From Patescibacteria group bacterium (GTDB lineage Bacteria > Patescibacteriota > Minisyncoccia > Phycocordibacterales > UBA918), in contig JAIETH010000014.1 of NCBI GenBank assembly GCA_019745315.1, positions 1-32,165 on the forward strand: a stretch of DNA of 32,165 nt, given 5' to 3'. Below are positions 1 to 9,108 of the stretch, in pieces (positions within the stretch are counted from its first letter, which is position 1; every line of letters starts with the position of its first letter). Made by a program: the position numbers and the translations under genes. The notes beneath the pieces were generated by a model. It was given only the letters and a program-made list of their open reading frames with translations. It was not told the DNA's origin and made no database searches.

Positions 1-103
1 TGGCCGTGATAGGTGTCATGTTTGGTTCGTGAGGCAAGAGACGTACAATAACGCCGAAGAGAATCAGAATGCATACGACATAGATGATATTTTTCTTGTT
101 CAT
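1..103 (-). CDS. Partial CDS (N-terminus only), DUF6580-like / ECF S-component-like membrane protein
   Basis: Minus-strand reading from ATG at 103: MNKKNIIYVVCILILFGVIVRLLPHEPNMTPITA..., hydrophobic helix followed by an RLLPHxPNxTPITA motif; runs off the window. Confidence 0.5.
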   Translation of the reverse strand, partial: MNKKNIIYVVCILILFGVIVRLLPHEPNMTPITA

Positions 104-107
104 ATGA

Positions 108-539
108 TTAAAACTCTGATTTACTAAAATACCATTCAATAGTATCTCCATTTTTAACTTCAAGCGTATCTGCTCCCACCTGGGGCATTGTCCCATTTAC
201 CTTGTATTGCCAATACTTATCATCCATTCCGTTTGTTTTATCGCCGATACTTTCGACCAGTGTTCCGAGTCCAGGGTAGTCTTTCGTCGTAAGTCGTACT
301 TCGTCGTCCTCTGTGTCAAGTTGCTGCAACACCTCCAGTACAGTCTTGGGAGAGATGAACTGGATATCTTTATCGATATAAAGCCCTTCGATTGTTACGG
401 TTGAAGTCTGTGTCTCCGATATTTTTTGTCTAGGCTCACTGGGTACATTATTTCGGTCTATGGTCGCAGAGATGCCAAAAAGCAAAATGATTGCGACAGC
501 TCCAACTCCTACTGTTTGCCAAATTGTATTTTTTCTCAT
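108..539 (-). CDS. DUF4430 (transcobalamin-like C-terminal domain) protein with N-terminal TM anchor
   Basis: ORF 108..608; internal Met at 539 avoids overlap with the upstream gene; TM helix then '...VLEVLQQLDTEDDEV...GLGTLVESIG...YWQYKVNGTMPQVGADTLEVKNGDTIEWYF', typical of DUF4430. Confidence 0.7.
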   Translation of the reverse strand: MRKNTIWQTVGVGAVAIILLFGISATIDRNNVPSEPRQKISETQTSTVTIEGLYIDKDIQFISPKTVLEVLQQLDTEDDEVRLTTKDYPGLGTLVESIGDKTNGMDDKYWQYKVNGTMPQVGADTLEVKNGDTIEWYFSKSEF

Positions 540-549
540 GATTCTGTTG

Positions 550-1086
550 TTACGAATAAGACGGCGATGCTTCTTTCCTATCATCTTCCGCCGCGACATA
601 GCGCGCAAGTGCGTACAAAAGACTCGAGAGACGGTTGAGGTAAGTAAGTGATTCGTCGGACACCCTTTGTTTCACACTTGGTGCAACGATTGAGCGTTCT
701 GCACGTCGAGCTACTGTCCGGGCATAGTCAAGAAAAGCTGATAACTTTGTTGCGCCCGGAATTACAAAAGCATGAGGATTCCCAATAAGAACCTCTACTT
801 TATTAATGACAGCTTCGATACCCTGCACTCGTGTTGTATCAATATGCTTGTTGGACCCAGCAAGTTCTGCTTGAACAATAAAGAGTGCTTCTTGTGCACT
901 ACGGATTTCATCCTGCAAAGATATGTCGCCGACTGTACCAGTAGCATACACTCTGCAGATACCTAAAAGGGAATTTAACTCGTCTAATGTACCAAGAGCT
1001 TCATACACGGGATGGTCCTTTGAGAACCGTTCTTTAGTACCAAAGAGTCCGGAAGTTCCACTGTCTCCTTTGCGAGTGTATAACAT
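550..1086 (-). CDS. pduO: Cob(I)alamin adenosyltransferase, PduO type
   Basis: N-terminus MLYTRKGDSGTSGLFG, EALGTLDELNS motif, C-terminal RTVARRAERS...YLNRLSSLLYALAR. Confidence 0.88.
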   Translation of the reverse strand: MLYTRKGDSGTSGLFGTKERFSKDHPVYEALGTLDELNSLLGICRVYATGTVGDISLQDEIRSAQEALFIVQAELAGSNKHIDTTRVQGIEAVINKVEVLIGNPHAFVIPGATKLSAFLDYARTVARRAERSIVAPSVKQRVSDESLTYLNRLSSLLYALARYVAAEDDRKEASPSYS

Positions 1087-1092
1087 ACTTAT

Positions 1093-3429
1093 TTAGCGTG
1101 TTACGGCCAGTTCGGATGCTTCGACAGACATGGTGTCATCAATCTCACAAGTCCCACCTGCACAAGCGAGCTCACGCTTCTGTTCAGTCTCATCAGCATG
1201 CTCGTATGCAAGCAATTTTGAATAATCAATGACGGGCAATTTTGTCATCATCTCATCATATTGTTTTTTAGTGATCGTCTCATACGGCGCGAGTTGATAG
1301 ACGTGGTCAAATCGGGGTAGAAATGAAAGTCCGCCGATGATGTCCCAATTTTTCTGCACCCAATCGACGACACTAATCCATTCGTCCTCTCCAACAGATA
1401 TCGTTGCAGATGGATTATGTTCTGTGTAGTTGAGTTTGATAAGCTTCCAGTATTCAAGCTGCTCGAGTGCGGAGAAATCATCTTTGAATTTTGCATTTCC
1501 TGGAGATTCGATCGGGAATTCTAGGACAAAAGTTGTTGCGTTCTCTATCGATTGTCCGACTTCAGGATGATACGGAACACCCTGATCTTTCATCATTTTG
1601 AACAGTGAATCGGTCGCTGATATGCGAACACGTCGAATGTAATATTTCGCGTGACGCGGATGAATACCCGATGAGCAGTTGAATGTCTGCGAAACGGTAC
1701 CTGAAGGCTTCACAGCGGTAACAGAGAGAGAAGGTTTAATTCCAAACCGCTTCGCGTACACCTCATTTGTTTTGACGGCCATATCACGCATTGCTTGCAT
1801 GGTTTTTGGATCACGTACTGTCGCGCAATCCCATTGCCCAGTAACAGACACTCCTAAAAGACGCTCTTCTTCACAATGCTTAGCCCAATCATTGGAGATG
1901 TAGTTAAACTTCGACAAAGAAGATTGATATGTACCAAGCAGTGACGCTAGTCGTGCCTTCCTTACTAAGTTTTCGTGTGAATCGTCGGCACGTGCAATAA
2001 CTTCCGAAAGATTACAAAATTGTTTCGACTGCAGAATGATCTCACCGCAGGGATTTGTACCGATAGGACCCTGTACTACGCCATCGTCACCAATGAATCC
2101 AACTTTCTTGAAGTATTTTTCACGACGTTTTGGTAAAGTGTTTGCCAGTGACCCTCGATTGAATATCCCTCGTTCACCAGAACCGCTTTTCATGAGTGCA
2201 ACCCATTCCTCCATAAGCTCGTTGCTAGTCGGTCTCATTCCATATACAGCTGAATTGTTAGCAACCGAGCGATGGGGTTCTGTAAGGAAAAATTGACCCT
2301 TTTTTGCGTCGCGCATGTCAACATCATCGAGATCAGATAGGCTGATCATGGCGGTCCGTCGCACACCTCCGGATACCACGCATTCACCAATTTTGCAGAT
2401 AATATCGTGAACATCGATCGGTCGCAGTCTTCTGCCTTGACGCTTAAGTATCTTTTCACGAGAAAATACCAGAAGTGATCGAAGTGGCTCCGGCCCAGAA
2501 GCTTTACCTCCCATCGTCTTCAATCGCGCACCTGCTGGACGAATATGTGAGAAGTCAAATTCAATATCCTTTCCTTCGTACCATGTTTTAAGTCCAAGTG
2601 TTAAGGCATCGCACCAACCTTCCTTTGAGTCCAAAACGATATGTTTTGAGACTTTCTTTGACGTCTGTTTTTGTATCTGCGGTAGCTGTTCAATGTTTTG
2701 ACTCTCAACGGCAAATCCAACACCACACCCTTGCATAGAGAGGTACATGATTTCCGCAAAATCCTCTAACGCGGTTGGTGCAATGAAGGTGCAGTTATAT
2801 GCGCAAGTGTTGCAGCGACGCGCTGGATCTCCCGCAAACTGCATAAGGCGCATCGAAGGCATGATTTCTTGTTTGAGGATCGCTTCCTGCACCTCTGCAT
2901 ACTCTTCCTCGGATAGTTTTTTACCGAGATTTTCACGCATGAAAGCGATATACCTATCGACAGTCTCAATCCAAGTCTCACGACGCTTCTCAACCTCAAT
3001 CCAACGAGCATATGTACGGAGATAAACGAATTCACCTAAAGGATTGCCTTCGAAATATTTCTTACTCTCAGATGATAGAGTGCGGACATGTTCGGGAATT
3101 TCTCCTATCTCAAATCGTTTCTCTGTTCGTTCTGCACGGTACAGGATGTATGCCTTGGCAGATTTAAGAAATCCCAACAACATTAGTCCTGTCTCCACTT
3201 CGTCTTGCACCCCCTCAACAGTGGGGATGAAGTGTTCGTCAGCAAGTTTTTTAGCCATGAGCCGCTTCTCAACTGCACGGGCAACCGTCTCTGCCGCATT
3301 TTCTTCAAATTCGCTAACGGATTTCATTGCTTTACTGATTGCGGTTACAATCTTTTCTCTTTGAAAAGGAGCCGTGGTACCGTTACGTTTCGTAATGATG
3401 GCAAGTTTTGAAGAAGTTGATTGTGACAT
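1093..3429 (-). CDS. nrdJ: Adenosylcobalamin-dependent class II ribonucleotide reductase with N-terminal ATP-cone
   Basis: 778 aa; ATP-cone-like N-terminus; MPSMRLMQFAG, NTCAYNCTF, SGSGERGIFNR, GTNPCGEIIL; C-terminal CAGGTCEIDD. Confidence 0.88.
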   Translation of the reverse strand: MSQSTSSKLAIITKRNGTTAPFQREKIVTAISKAMKSVSEFEENAAETVARAVEKRLMAKKLADEHFIPTVEGVQDEVETGLMLLGFLKSAKAYILYRAERTEKRFEIGEIPEHVRTLSSESKKYFEGNPLGEFVYLRTYARWIEVEKRRETWIETVDRYIAFMRENLGKKLSEEEYAEVQEAILKQEIMPSMRLMQFAGDPARRCNTCAYNCTFIAPTALEDFAEIMYLSMQGCGVGFAVESQNIEQLPQIQKQTSKKVSKHIVLDSKEGWCDALTLGLKTWYEGKDIEFDFSHIRPAGARLKTMGGKASGPEPLRSLLVFSREKILKRQGRRLRPIDVHDIICKIGECVVSGGVRRTAMISLSDLDDVDMRDAKKGQFFLTEPHRSVANNSAVYGMRPTSNELMEEWVALMKSGSGERGIFNRGSLANTLPKRREKYFKKVGFIGDDGVVQGPIGTNPCGEIILQSKQFCNLSEVIARADDSHENLVRKARLASLLGTYQSSLSKFNYISNDWAKHCEEERLLGVSVTGQWDCATVRDPKTMQAMRDMAVKTNEVYAKRFGIKPSLSVTAVKPSGTVSQTFNCSSGIHPRHAKYYIRRVRISATDSLFKMMKDQGVPYHPEVGQSIENATTFVLEFPIESPGNAKFKDDFSALEQLEYWKLIKLNYTEHNPSATISVGEDEWISVVDWVQKNWDIIGGLSFLPRFDHVYQLAPYETITKKQYDEMMTKLPVIDYSKLLAYEHADETEQKRELACAGGTCEIDDTMSVEASELAVTR

Positions 3430-3455
3430 ACAAGAGGATGCGTTATATTGATAGT

Positions 3456-3477
3456 GGTCTATGCATTATAATATAGA
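3456..3477. promoter_or_regulatory. Candidate operator/promoter between divergent nrdJ and arsR-like genes
   Basis: Inverted repeat GTCTAT-N10-ATAGAC spanning a TATAAT in the 57-bp intergenic region. Confidence 0.4.
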
Positions 3478-3486
3478 CGAGTATCT

Positions 3487-3852
3487 ATGAATAAGAAATC
3501 ATTGGGGACAGAAGATAAGACGACAGAATCAGCTCACGGTAAAGAGAAAAAAACGTATCCACGACCCTCATGGGTCAAGAGTGGTGAAGAAGAGCTTTGT
3601 CCTGACTGCTTTAAGGTGGTAGGTGATCGTAGTCGTTATAACCTAGTCTGCATGCTAGGAAAGTCCAAAGAAGGCATAACTGTGGGTCAATTGACCAAAA
3701 TGGTTAAACTCACTCAACCAACAGTCACACATCATCTACAAGTCCTTAAGTCAGTGGACGCAGTCGAGATTGAACCGCGTGGTCGAGAACGAGTATATAG
3801 ACTTAATCGGGACGCACATTGTTTTGAGGAGTGCCAGATTCCATATCAGTAA
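3487..3852 (+). CDS. ArsR-family winged-helix transcriptional regulator
   Basis: 121 aa; CPDCFKVVGDRSRYNLVCMLGKSKEGITVGQLTKMVKLTQPTVTHHLQVLKSVDAVEIEPRGRERVYRL = ArsR HTH; Cys/His at the C-terminus (HCFEEC). Confidence 0.85.
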   Translation: MNKKSLGTEDKTTESAHGKEKKTYPRPSWVKSGEEELCPDCFKVVGDRSRYNLVCMLGKSKEGITVGQLTKMVKLTQPTVTHHLQVLKSVDAVEIEPRGRERVYRLNRDAHCFEECQIPYQ

Positions 3853-4077
3853 TAAATAGAGTTTACTAGCCAAACCATTTCACCACGCTTTTTTTAAATA
3901 TTTTCTAAGGCCTGATAATCAAGTGTGGGGTATCTTGGACTCGAACCGACGAAGCGGCTTGAAATATAGCTTTCCTGATTTCGAGGAAAATAGCAAAAGT
4001 TCGAGCCCATGACTCGTTCTTAAAATGCTTTGGAAAATATAGCGATTTTAAGAGTCTCGATAGCTCTCACATGGCTG

Positions 4078-4148
4078 CTGCCAGACTAGGATTCGAACCT
4101 AGATAAACGGATTCAGAGTCCGTTGTCCTACCATTAGACGATCTGGCA
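4078..4148 (-). tRNA. tRNA-Gln(CTG)
   Basis: Acceptor TGCCAGA/TCTGGCA, anticodon stem ACGGA/TCCGT with loop CTCTGAA, T-loop TTCGAAT; no encoded CCA. Confidence 0.9.
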
Positions 4149-4209
4149 ATGAAAAAAGCGCTTTCGCGCGAGCGTACTGTACCACACTTTTTCTCGCCAA
4201 ACCATCTCT

Positions 4210-5868
4210 CTAATCCTTCTTCTGCGCTCCTACTTTTGCCGCTTTAATGAACGCAGTGAAGAGTGGGTGCGGCGCAAGCGGTCGCGCGAGAAGTTCGGGA
4301 TGAAACTGTGTTCCAAGAAAAAACGGGTGTTTTCCTACCGGCAACTCCCCTATCTCCATAAGCGTACCATCCGGTGATTTGCCTGAGAATACAAAGCCTG
4401 CTTTTTCGAGATCAGGAATATATATAGGATTTACTTCATAGCGATGACGATGACGCTCAACAATCTCTGCTGCTCCATACGCCTTTCGCGCAATGGTGTC
4501 ATTTTTTAATTCACATACATAACTTCCGAGACGCATGGTGCCACCGTAATCTCCCTTAGCCATTTTTTCTTTTTGATCTGGCATGATGTCAATGAGAGGG
4601 TGCGCTGCTTTTGGATCAATCTCAACAGTATTTGCGCCTTTTAATTTCAAGACATTCCGTGCATATTCAATCACTGCGAGCTGAAGCCCATAGCAGAGTC
4701 CGAAGTAAGGGATTTTTTGTGTGCGTGCGTATTCAATCACACGAATCTTTCCTTCAATACCTGTCTCACCAAACCCTCCAGGAATAAGGATGCCGTCGTA
4801 TTTTTTAAGAGAACCAAGCTCTTTAGCGCTTGCATCAAATTTCTTTGAGTTCACAAATTCAATGACTGGTTTTACTCCAGCTACGTATGAAGAAAACTTC
4901 AAAGCCTCAATGACTGAGATATATGAATCAGAAAGAACAAAGTCTCCTGAATCAAAATATTTACCTACAATTGCAATGCGTACTTCTTTCTTTACGTTTC
5001 GCGCACGACGTACGAAGTCTTCCCATGGAGCAAAGTCTGGCTTTTTGCAATTAAGAGCGAGCATATCACAGAGATACTCGCCAAGCTTATCTTTTTCAAA
5101 ATTAAGTGGTACTTCATAAATACTCTTTACGTCTGGTGCTGCAATCACATGCTCTCTCCGCACATTACAAAACAACGCAATCTTTTCTTTTCGCTTTTCA
5201 TCAATTGGGACGGCGCTGCGAGCGATGATAAAGTCTGCAAATACTCCTGCACTATTGAGGGTCCGCGCGGCATACTGTGTCGGCTTTGTCTTCATCTCAC
5301 CCAAGGAACCTGGTACTGGCAAATAACTCACTAATACAACAGCAACATCAGCAGGACACTTACTCTTCATCATGCGCGCAGCTTCAAGGAAAAGAATATT
5401 TTGATACTCTCCTACTGTTCCTCCGATTTCAACAGTTGTAACATCAGCGTCAGCCTTCTCTGCTGCAGCCTCAATACGCCTAATAACCTCAAGAGGGATA
5501 TCAGGTACCACCTCTACGTTCTTCCCTTTGTATTCAAGATTGCGCTCTTTTCTGATGACATCAAGGTACACACTTCCTGTCGTCATGTAGTTAATAGCAG
5601 GAAGCGAGGTATTGAGGAAACGCTCATAATTTCCCATATCCTGGTCAGTCTCCAATCCATTTTCAAGCACAAATACTTCACCATGCTCAGTTGGATTCAT
5701 CGTCCCTGCATCCACGTTGATATATGGGTCGATCTTAAGAGAGGTAACTTTAAGCCCACGAGAAAGTAAAATGCGTCCGATAGACGCAGACGCAATTCCT
5801 TTACCGACACCGGACATTACCCCTCCAACAATAAAAATATATTTCCGCGTGTTTTGTTTTTTTGCCAT
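4210..5868 (-). CDS. pyrG: CTP synthase
   Basis: 552 aa; KYIFIVGGVMSGVGKGIASASIG, KIDPYINVDAGTMNP, GQL amidotransferase domain GLCYGLQLAVIEYARNV. Confidence 0.96.
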   Translation of the reverse strand: MAKKQNTRKYIFIVGGVMSGVGKGIASASIGRILLSRGLKVTSLKIDPYINVDAGTMNPTEHGEVFVLENGLETDQDMGNYERFLNTSLPAINYMTTGSVYLDVIRKERNLEYKGKNVEVVPDIPLEVIRRIEAAAEKADADVTTVEIGGTVGEYQNILFLEAARMMKSKCPADVAVVLVSYLPVPGSLGEMKTKPTQYAARTLNSAGVFADFIIARSAVPIDEKRKEKIALFCNVRREHVIAAPDVKSIYEVPLNFEKDKLGEYLCDMLALNCKKPDFAPWEDFVRRARNVKKEVRIAIVGKYFDSGDFVLSDSYISVIEALKFSSYVAGVKPVIEFVNSKKFDASAKELGSLKKYDGILIPGGFGETGIEGKIRVIEYARTQKIPYFGLCYGLQLAVIEYARNVLKLKGANTVEIDPKAAHPLIDIMPDQKEKMAKGDYGGTMRLGSYVCELKNDTIARKAYGAAEIVERHRHRYEVNPIYIPDLEKAGFVFSGKSPDGTLMEIGELPVGKHPFFLGTQFHPELLARPLAPHPLFTAFIKAAKVGAQKKD

Positions 5869-5871
5869 AAA

Positions 5872-6792
5872 CTAGTAGCGAAGGTAGCGAGCGATAGCGA
5901 GGATACTTGAAACCATACCGAGCATAATACCTGATCCCATAATAACAAGGAAGATATGCCCAAAGTCCTGTACGTAGTACTGGAAGAGATCAAGCTGGAA
6001 AAAAGCGCGAGTACCATCCGAGAGCCAGAGCGTAATAGGATAAAACAGAAGCAGGGTTAGTATCGCAGCAACCGCTCCATACATAATACCTTGGAGTATA
6101 AACGGTCCACGGATAAACATGTTACCTGCCCCCACAAGGCGCATCACCGTAATCTCTTCGCGTGAAGTATAGATCGCAAGACGAATCGTATTAAAGGTTA
6201 TGAGTATAGACGCAACGATAAGAATAATAGTTGCAAAGAAGCTGACGCGCTCTATAGCATTAATAATTGCAGTGAGCTTATCGATGGCACCTTTATTAGT
6301 GTCGTAGTTTATGCTATCGATAAACCCTTTTTCAATAGGAGTTGTCGCATTTTGCTCATCGAGAAAAGCCGCGATACCTTCATACTGCGAGGTTTCCTTG
6401 GTGCGAACACGAAGCGTTGCACCAAGCGGATTATCTCCAAGCTCCTCAATAGCCTGAGCAGTTGTCTCGTCTCCCTCGTGACGCTCTTCAAATGCAATAA
6501 GTGCTTCTTCACGAGATATATAGGTAACCGCCTCTACCTCAGGCAACGCTTCGAGTGATTTTTTAAGTGCAAGGATTTCATCTGGCACTGCGTCCGTTGT
6601 GAAATATACGTTTATATCAACCTTATCTTGAATTTGAGCGAGTGATACATTGAGAAGCTGACTCAAGAAAAGAACAGAGCCAACAACAAACAGAGTTACC
6701 ATCATTACGAAGATTGCAGCGAGTGAGACGAAGGCATTCCGCCAAAAGCCTACAAATCCTGATCGCACCGTTCGCTTGAATGAAGTCCACAT
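5872..6792 (-). CDS. ftsX: Cell division protein FtsX
   Basis: 306 aa, 4-TM FtsX architecture, VDINVYFTTDA...EALPEVEAVTYISREEAL; adjacent to ftsE. Confidence 0.92.
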   Translation of the reverse strand: MWTSFKRTVRSGFVGFWRNAFVSLAAIFVMMVTLFVVGSVLFLSQLLNVSLAQIQDKVDINVYFTTDAVPDEILALKKSLEALPEVEAVTYISREEALIAFEERHEGDETTAQAIEELGDNPLGATLRVRTKETSQYEGIAAFLDEQNATTPIEKGFIDSINYDTNKGAIDKLTAIINAIERVSFFATIILIVASILITFNTIRLAIYTSREEITVMRLVGAGNMFIRGPFILQGIMYGAVAAILTLLLFYPITLWLSDGTRAFFQLDLFQYYVQDFGHIFLVIMGSGIMLGMVSSILAIARYLRY

Positions 6793-6798
6793 AAAATA

Positions 6799-7476
6799 TT
6801 ATAGAGAATACTTACCATCCATATCATCGCGCACAACACGTCCTCCGTCCATAGTGAGTACGCGGCGTCCTAGTGCATCGATCACACCCTTATTATGTGT
6901 GGTCATAATTACTGTAGTACCGAGATCGTTAATCTTTTTAAGAATTTGAACCACCTCATATGTTGCAATAGGATCAAGGTTCCCTGTCGGCTCGTCAGCA
7001 ATAATCAGATCTGGCTGATTTACAATAGCGCGCGCGATTGCAACACGCTGCTTCTCTCCTCCTGAAAGTTCGCTTGGAAAATTCCACATCTTGTCACCGA
7101 GATCGACGAGCTCAAGTGCCTGCGGCACATTCTCTCGAATCTCCTCATCACTTCGACCATTCGCCTCCATCGCAAATGCAATATTTTCGTATGCTGTCTT
7201 ATTAGAAAGAAGTTTGAAATCTTGAAAAACAGTACCGATCTTTCGACGGTACTGTGGCAAGCGACCACGAGGAATAGTGTGTACGTTCAAAGATTCAAAA
7301 AAGACCGCGCCATCAGTCGGTTTATCTTCAGCGATAAGCATCTTGATGAGCGTGGTTTTTCCTGCACCTGAATGACCTACAATAGAAATAAACTCACCTG
7401 GCGCAACCTTGAAGGTTACGTCACGAAGAGCTGCAGAGTTGTCATATACTTTTGAGACTTTTTCGAAATAGATCAT
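6799..7476 (-). CDS. ftsE: Cell division ATP-binding protein FtsE
   Basis: Walker A GHSGAGKTTL, signature LSGGEKQRVAIARAI, Walker B LIIADEPTGNLD. Confidence 0.94.
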   Translation of the reverse strand: MIYFEKVSKVYDNSAALRDVTFKVAPGEFISIVGHSGAGKTTLIKMLIAEDKPTDGAVFFESLNVHTIPRGRLPQYRRKIGTVFQDFKLLSNKTAYENIAFAMEANGRSDEEIRENVPQALELVDLGDKMWNFPSELSGGEKQRVAIARAIVNQPDLIIADEPTGNLDPIATYEVVQILKKINDLGTTVIMTTHNKGVIDALGRRVLTMDGGRVVRDDMDGKYSL

Positions 7477-7508
7477 AGAAAAGACACCTTCTTTGGAACC
7501 ATACTATT

Positions 7509-8381
7509 CTACTCCACCGAAGGTGTTGCGTCTAGAAAAGCTGTTAAATCTCCTTCAAGGACACGAGTCACATCACGCACCTCCACGTTAGTCCTGTGAT
7601 CTTTCACAAGCTGGTATGGGTGCAGTACATACGAGCGAATCTGGCTTCCCCACTCGATTTTCATCGTCTTTTCAACAGACAATCCTTTGAGTTCACGTTT
7701 TCGCTGTTCTTCTGTAAATGCATAGACCTTTCCTGCGAGAAGTGCGAGCGCTCGTTCACGATTTTGCTGCTGACTTCGCTCCGTAGAAACATGAACCGAA
7801 ATGTGTGTCGGTATATGAGTAATACGCACTGCGGTCTCTCGTTTATTCACGTTCTGTCCACCAGCACCACCCGAGCGAGCAAAAGAAACCTCGAGCGCAT
7901 CTTCAGGAAGCTCAATTTCTTTTGTTGAATCAAATTTTGGCACAACCTCCACAAGGACAAACGATGTCTGCCGCTTCCCTCCTGCATTAAATGGCGAAAT
8001 GCGCACAAGCCTATGAACACCTGATTCATTTTTAAGAAGTCCGTATGCCCCTTTGCCTCGAATCTCAAACATAATATTGCGATACCCTCCGTGATCATTT
8101 TGATTTTCATCAATAATTGCAGTTTGCCATGAACGACCCGCTCCAAAACCCTGATACATCGCAAGTAGCATGCGCGCAAAGTCTTCAGCATCGTCTCCTC
8201 CAGCTCCAGCAACAATAGTCACCACGGCATGATTGTTGTCGTATTTTTCTTTTCCTGCCCCTGAGTCTTTAAGCTCTTGAAGCTCTTTAATCATCGCTTG
8301 CGCCGCACGAGGATCGCTCCAAAAATCCGCCTGCTGCATGGCGGTTTCTATTTCTGTTATGCGTATAGCTGTATCATCCAT
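7509..8381 (-). CDS. prfB: Peptide chain release factor 2 (short domain 1)
   Basis: GGAGGQNVNKRETAVR (GGQ), SPF tripeptide in VRISPFNAGG, WGSQIRSYVLHPY; only 290 aa. Confidence 0.92.
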   Translation of the reverse strand: MDDTAIRITEIETAMQQADFWSDPRAAQAMIKELQELKDSGAGKEKYDNNHAVVTIVAGAGGDDAEDFARMLLAMYQGFGAGRSWQTAIIDENQNDHGGYRNIMFEIRGKGAYGLLKNESGVHRLVRISPFNAGGKRQTSFVLVEVVPKFDSTKEIELPEDALEVSFARSGGAGGQNVNKRETAVRITHIPTHISVHVSTERSQQQNRERALALLAGKVYAFTEEQRKRELKGLSVEKTMKIEWGSQIRSYVLHPYQLVKDHRTNVEVRDVTRVLEGDLTAFLDATPSVE

Positions 8382-8392
8382 AACGAGAAGGT

Positions 8393-8716
8393 TTAATAGC
8401 TCGCTGTATCTCTCGGTAGAGTCTTTATTTTATTTTGAACTTCTTCAATAAAACTCTTTAAATTTTCGTTACCAAGAGAAACGAGTAATCCCTCTTCAAG
8501 CTCTTCCCAGTCTTCACGGGAAACCTCTTTTTGTTGTTGTTTTTTAAGCACATCGTCAATGTCCTTAAGTGACCCTTCAATGTCTCTAAGACGACGAACA
8601 AGAAGATGCAAGAAACCATCAGCCTCTTCTTGTGTTTTTAAATTCTCTATGACTTCTTTAATGCGTTTTTCATTAAGAAACTCAGCAGACTCTTTTTTAG
8701 GTGGTAGCTCACTCAT
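8393..8716 (-). CDS. Hypothetical protein, about 107 aa, charged/helical
   Basis: ORF from internal ATG (MSELPPKKESAEF...); the longer ORF start at 8899 lies in tRNA-derived repeats and is probably not used. Confidence 0.5.
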   Translation of the reverse strand: MSELPPKKESAEFLNEKRIKEVIENLKTQEEADGFLHLLVRRLRDIEGSLKDIDDVLKKQQQKEVSREDWEELEEGLLVSLGNENLKSFIEEVQNKIKTLPRDTASY

Positions 8717-8740
8717 ACCTCTATAGTACCACTTCTTTCC

Positions 8741-9108
8741 TTGAGCTATCTCCCAGGTGAGCATGCAAATATATCGCTTCGCTCTTTGAGCCATCTCCCA
8801 GGATTGTCCTGACGGTTCGTAATTCGCTTTGCTCATAACGACCGCGGGACACGGCTCGCGGTCGCAAGCGACATCGCTCCGCCGTTCAATCCCTATCAAT
8901 GCTTCGCATTGATGAGCTGTCTCTACGCTTCGCTTGAGCCATCTCCCAGGATTGAAACTTACAGTTTCAGTACGGGTTGTCGTTTTTTTACTTCACTTCG
9001 TTCGTAAAAAATCTGGCAACCCCTTCAATCCCTGCTCCTGTTGTAAAAACAACAGTTACGCGATATGCCTCAATATCGCTTCGCTCTTTGAGCCATCTCC
9101 CAGGATTG
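8741..9108. repeat. Array of partial tRNA-Thr 3'-end copies separated by hairpin-rich spacers
   Basis: 36-bp exact direct repeat atatcgcttcgctctttgagccatctcccaggattg at 8771-8806 and 9073-9108; further copies at 8741-8757 (diverged) and 8925-8956; the last copy is the 3' end of the intact tRNA-Thr. Confidence 0.9.

Noticed and set aside
1093-3429. Intein in the ribonucleotide reductase
   Set aside because: 778 aa is normal for this class with an ATP-cone; no intein block motifs
3868-4204. 10-bp direct repeat gccaaaccat at about 3871 and 4196
   Set aside because: Too short and without flanking structure to support a mobile element
7509-8381. UGA recoding (genetic code 25)
   Set aside because: RF2 with SPF/GGQ motifs is present and ORFs end normally under the standard code
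8717-8899. N-terminal extension of the 8393..8899 ORF
   Set aside because: Encoded by tRNA-Thr-derived repeats; an internal ATG at 8716 fits better
8741-9108. CRISPR array
   Set aside because: Repeats are partial tRNA copies with irregular 45 to 153-bp spacing and hairpin spacers; no cas genes in the window
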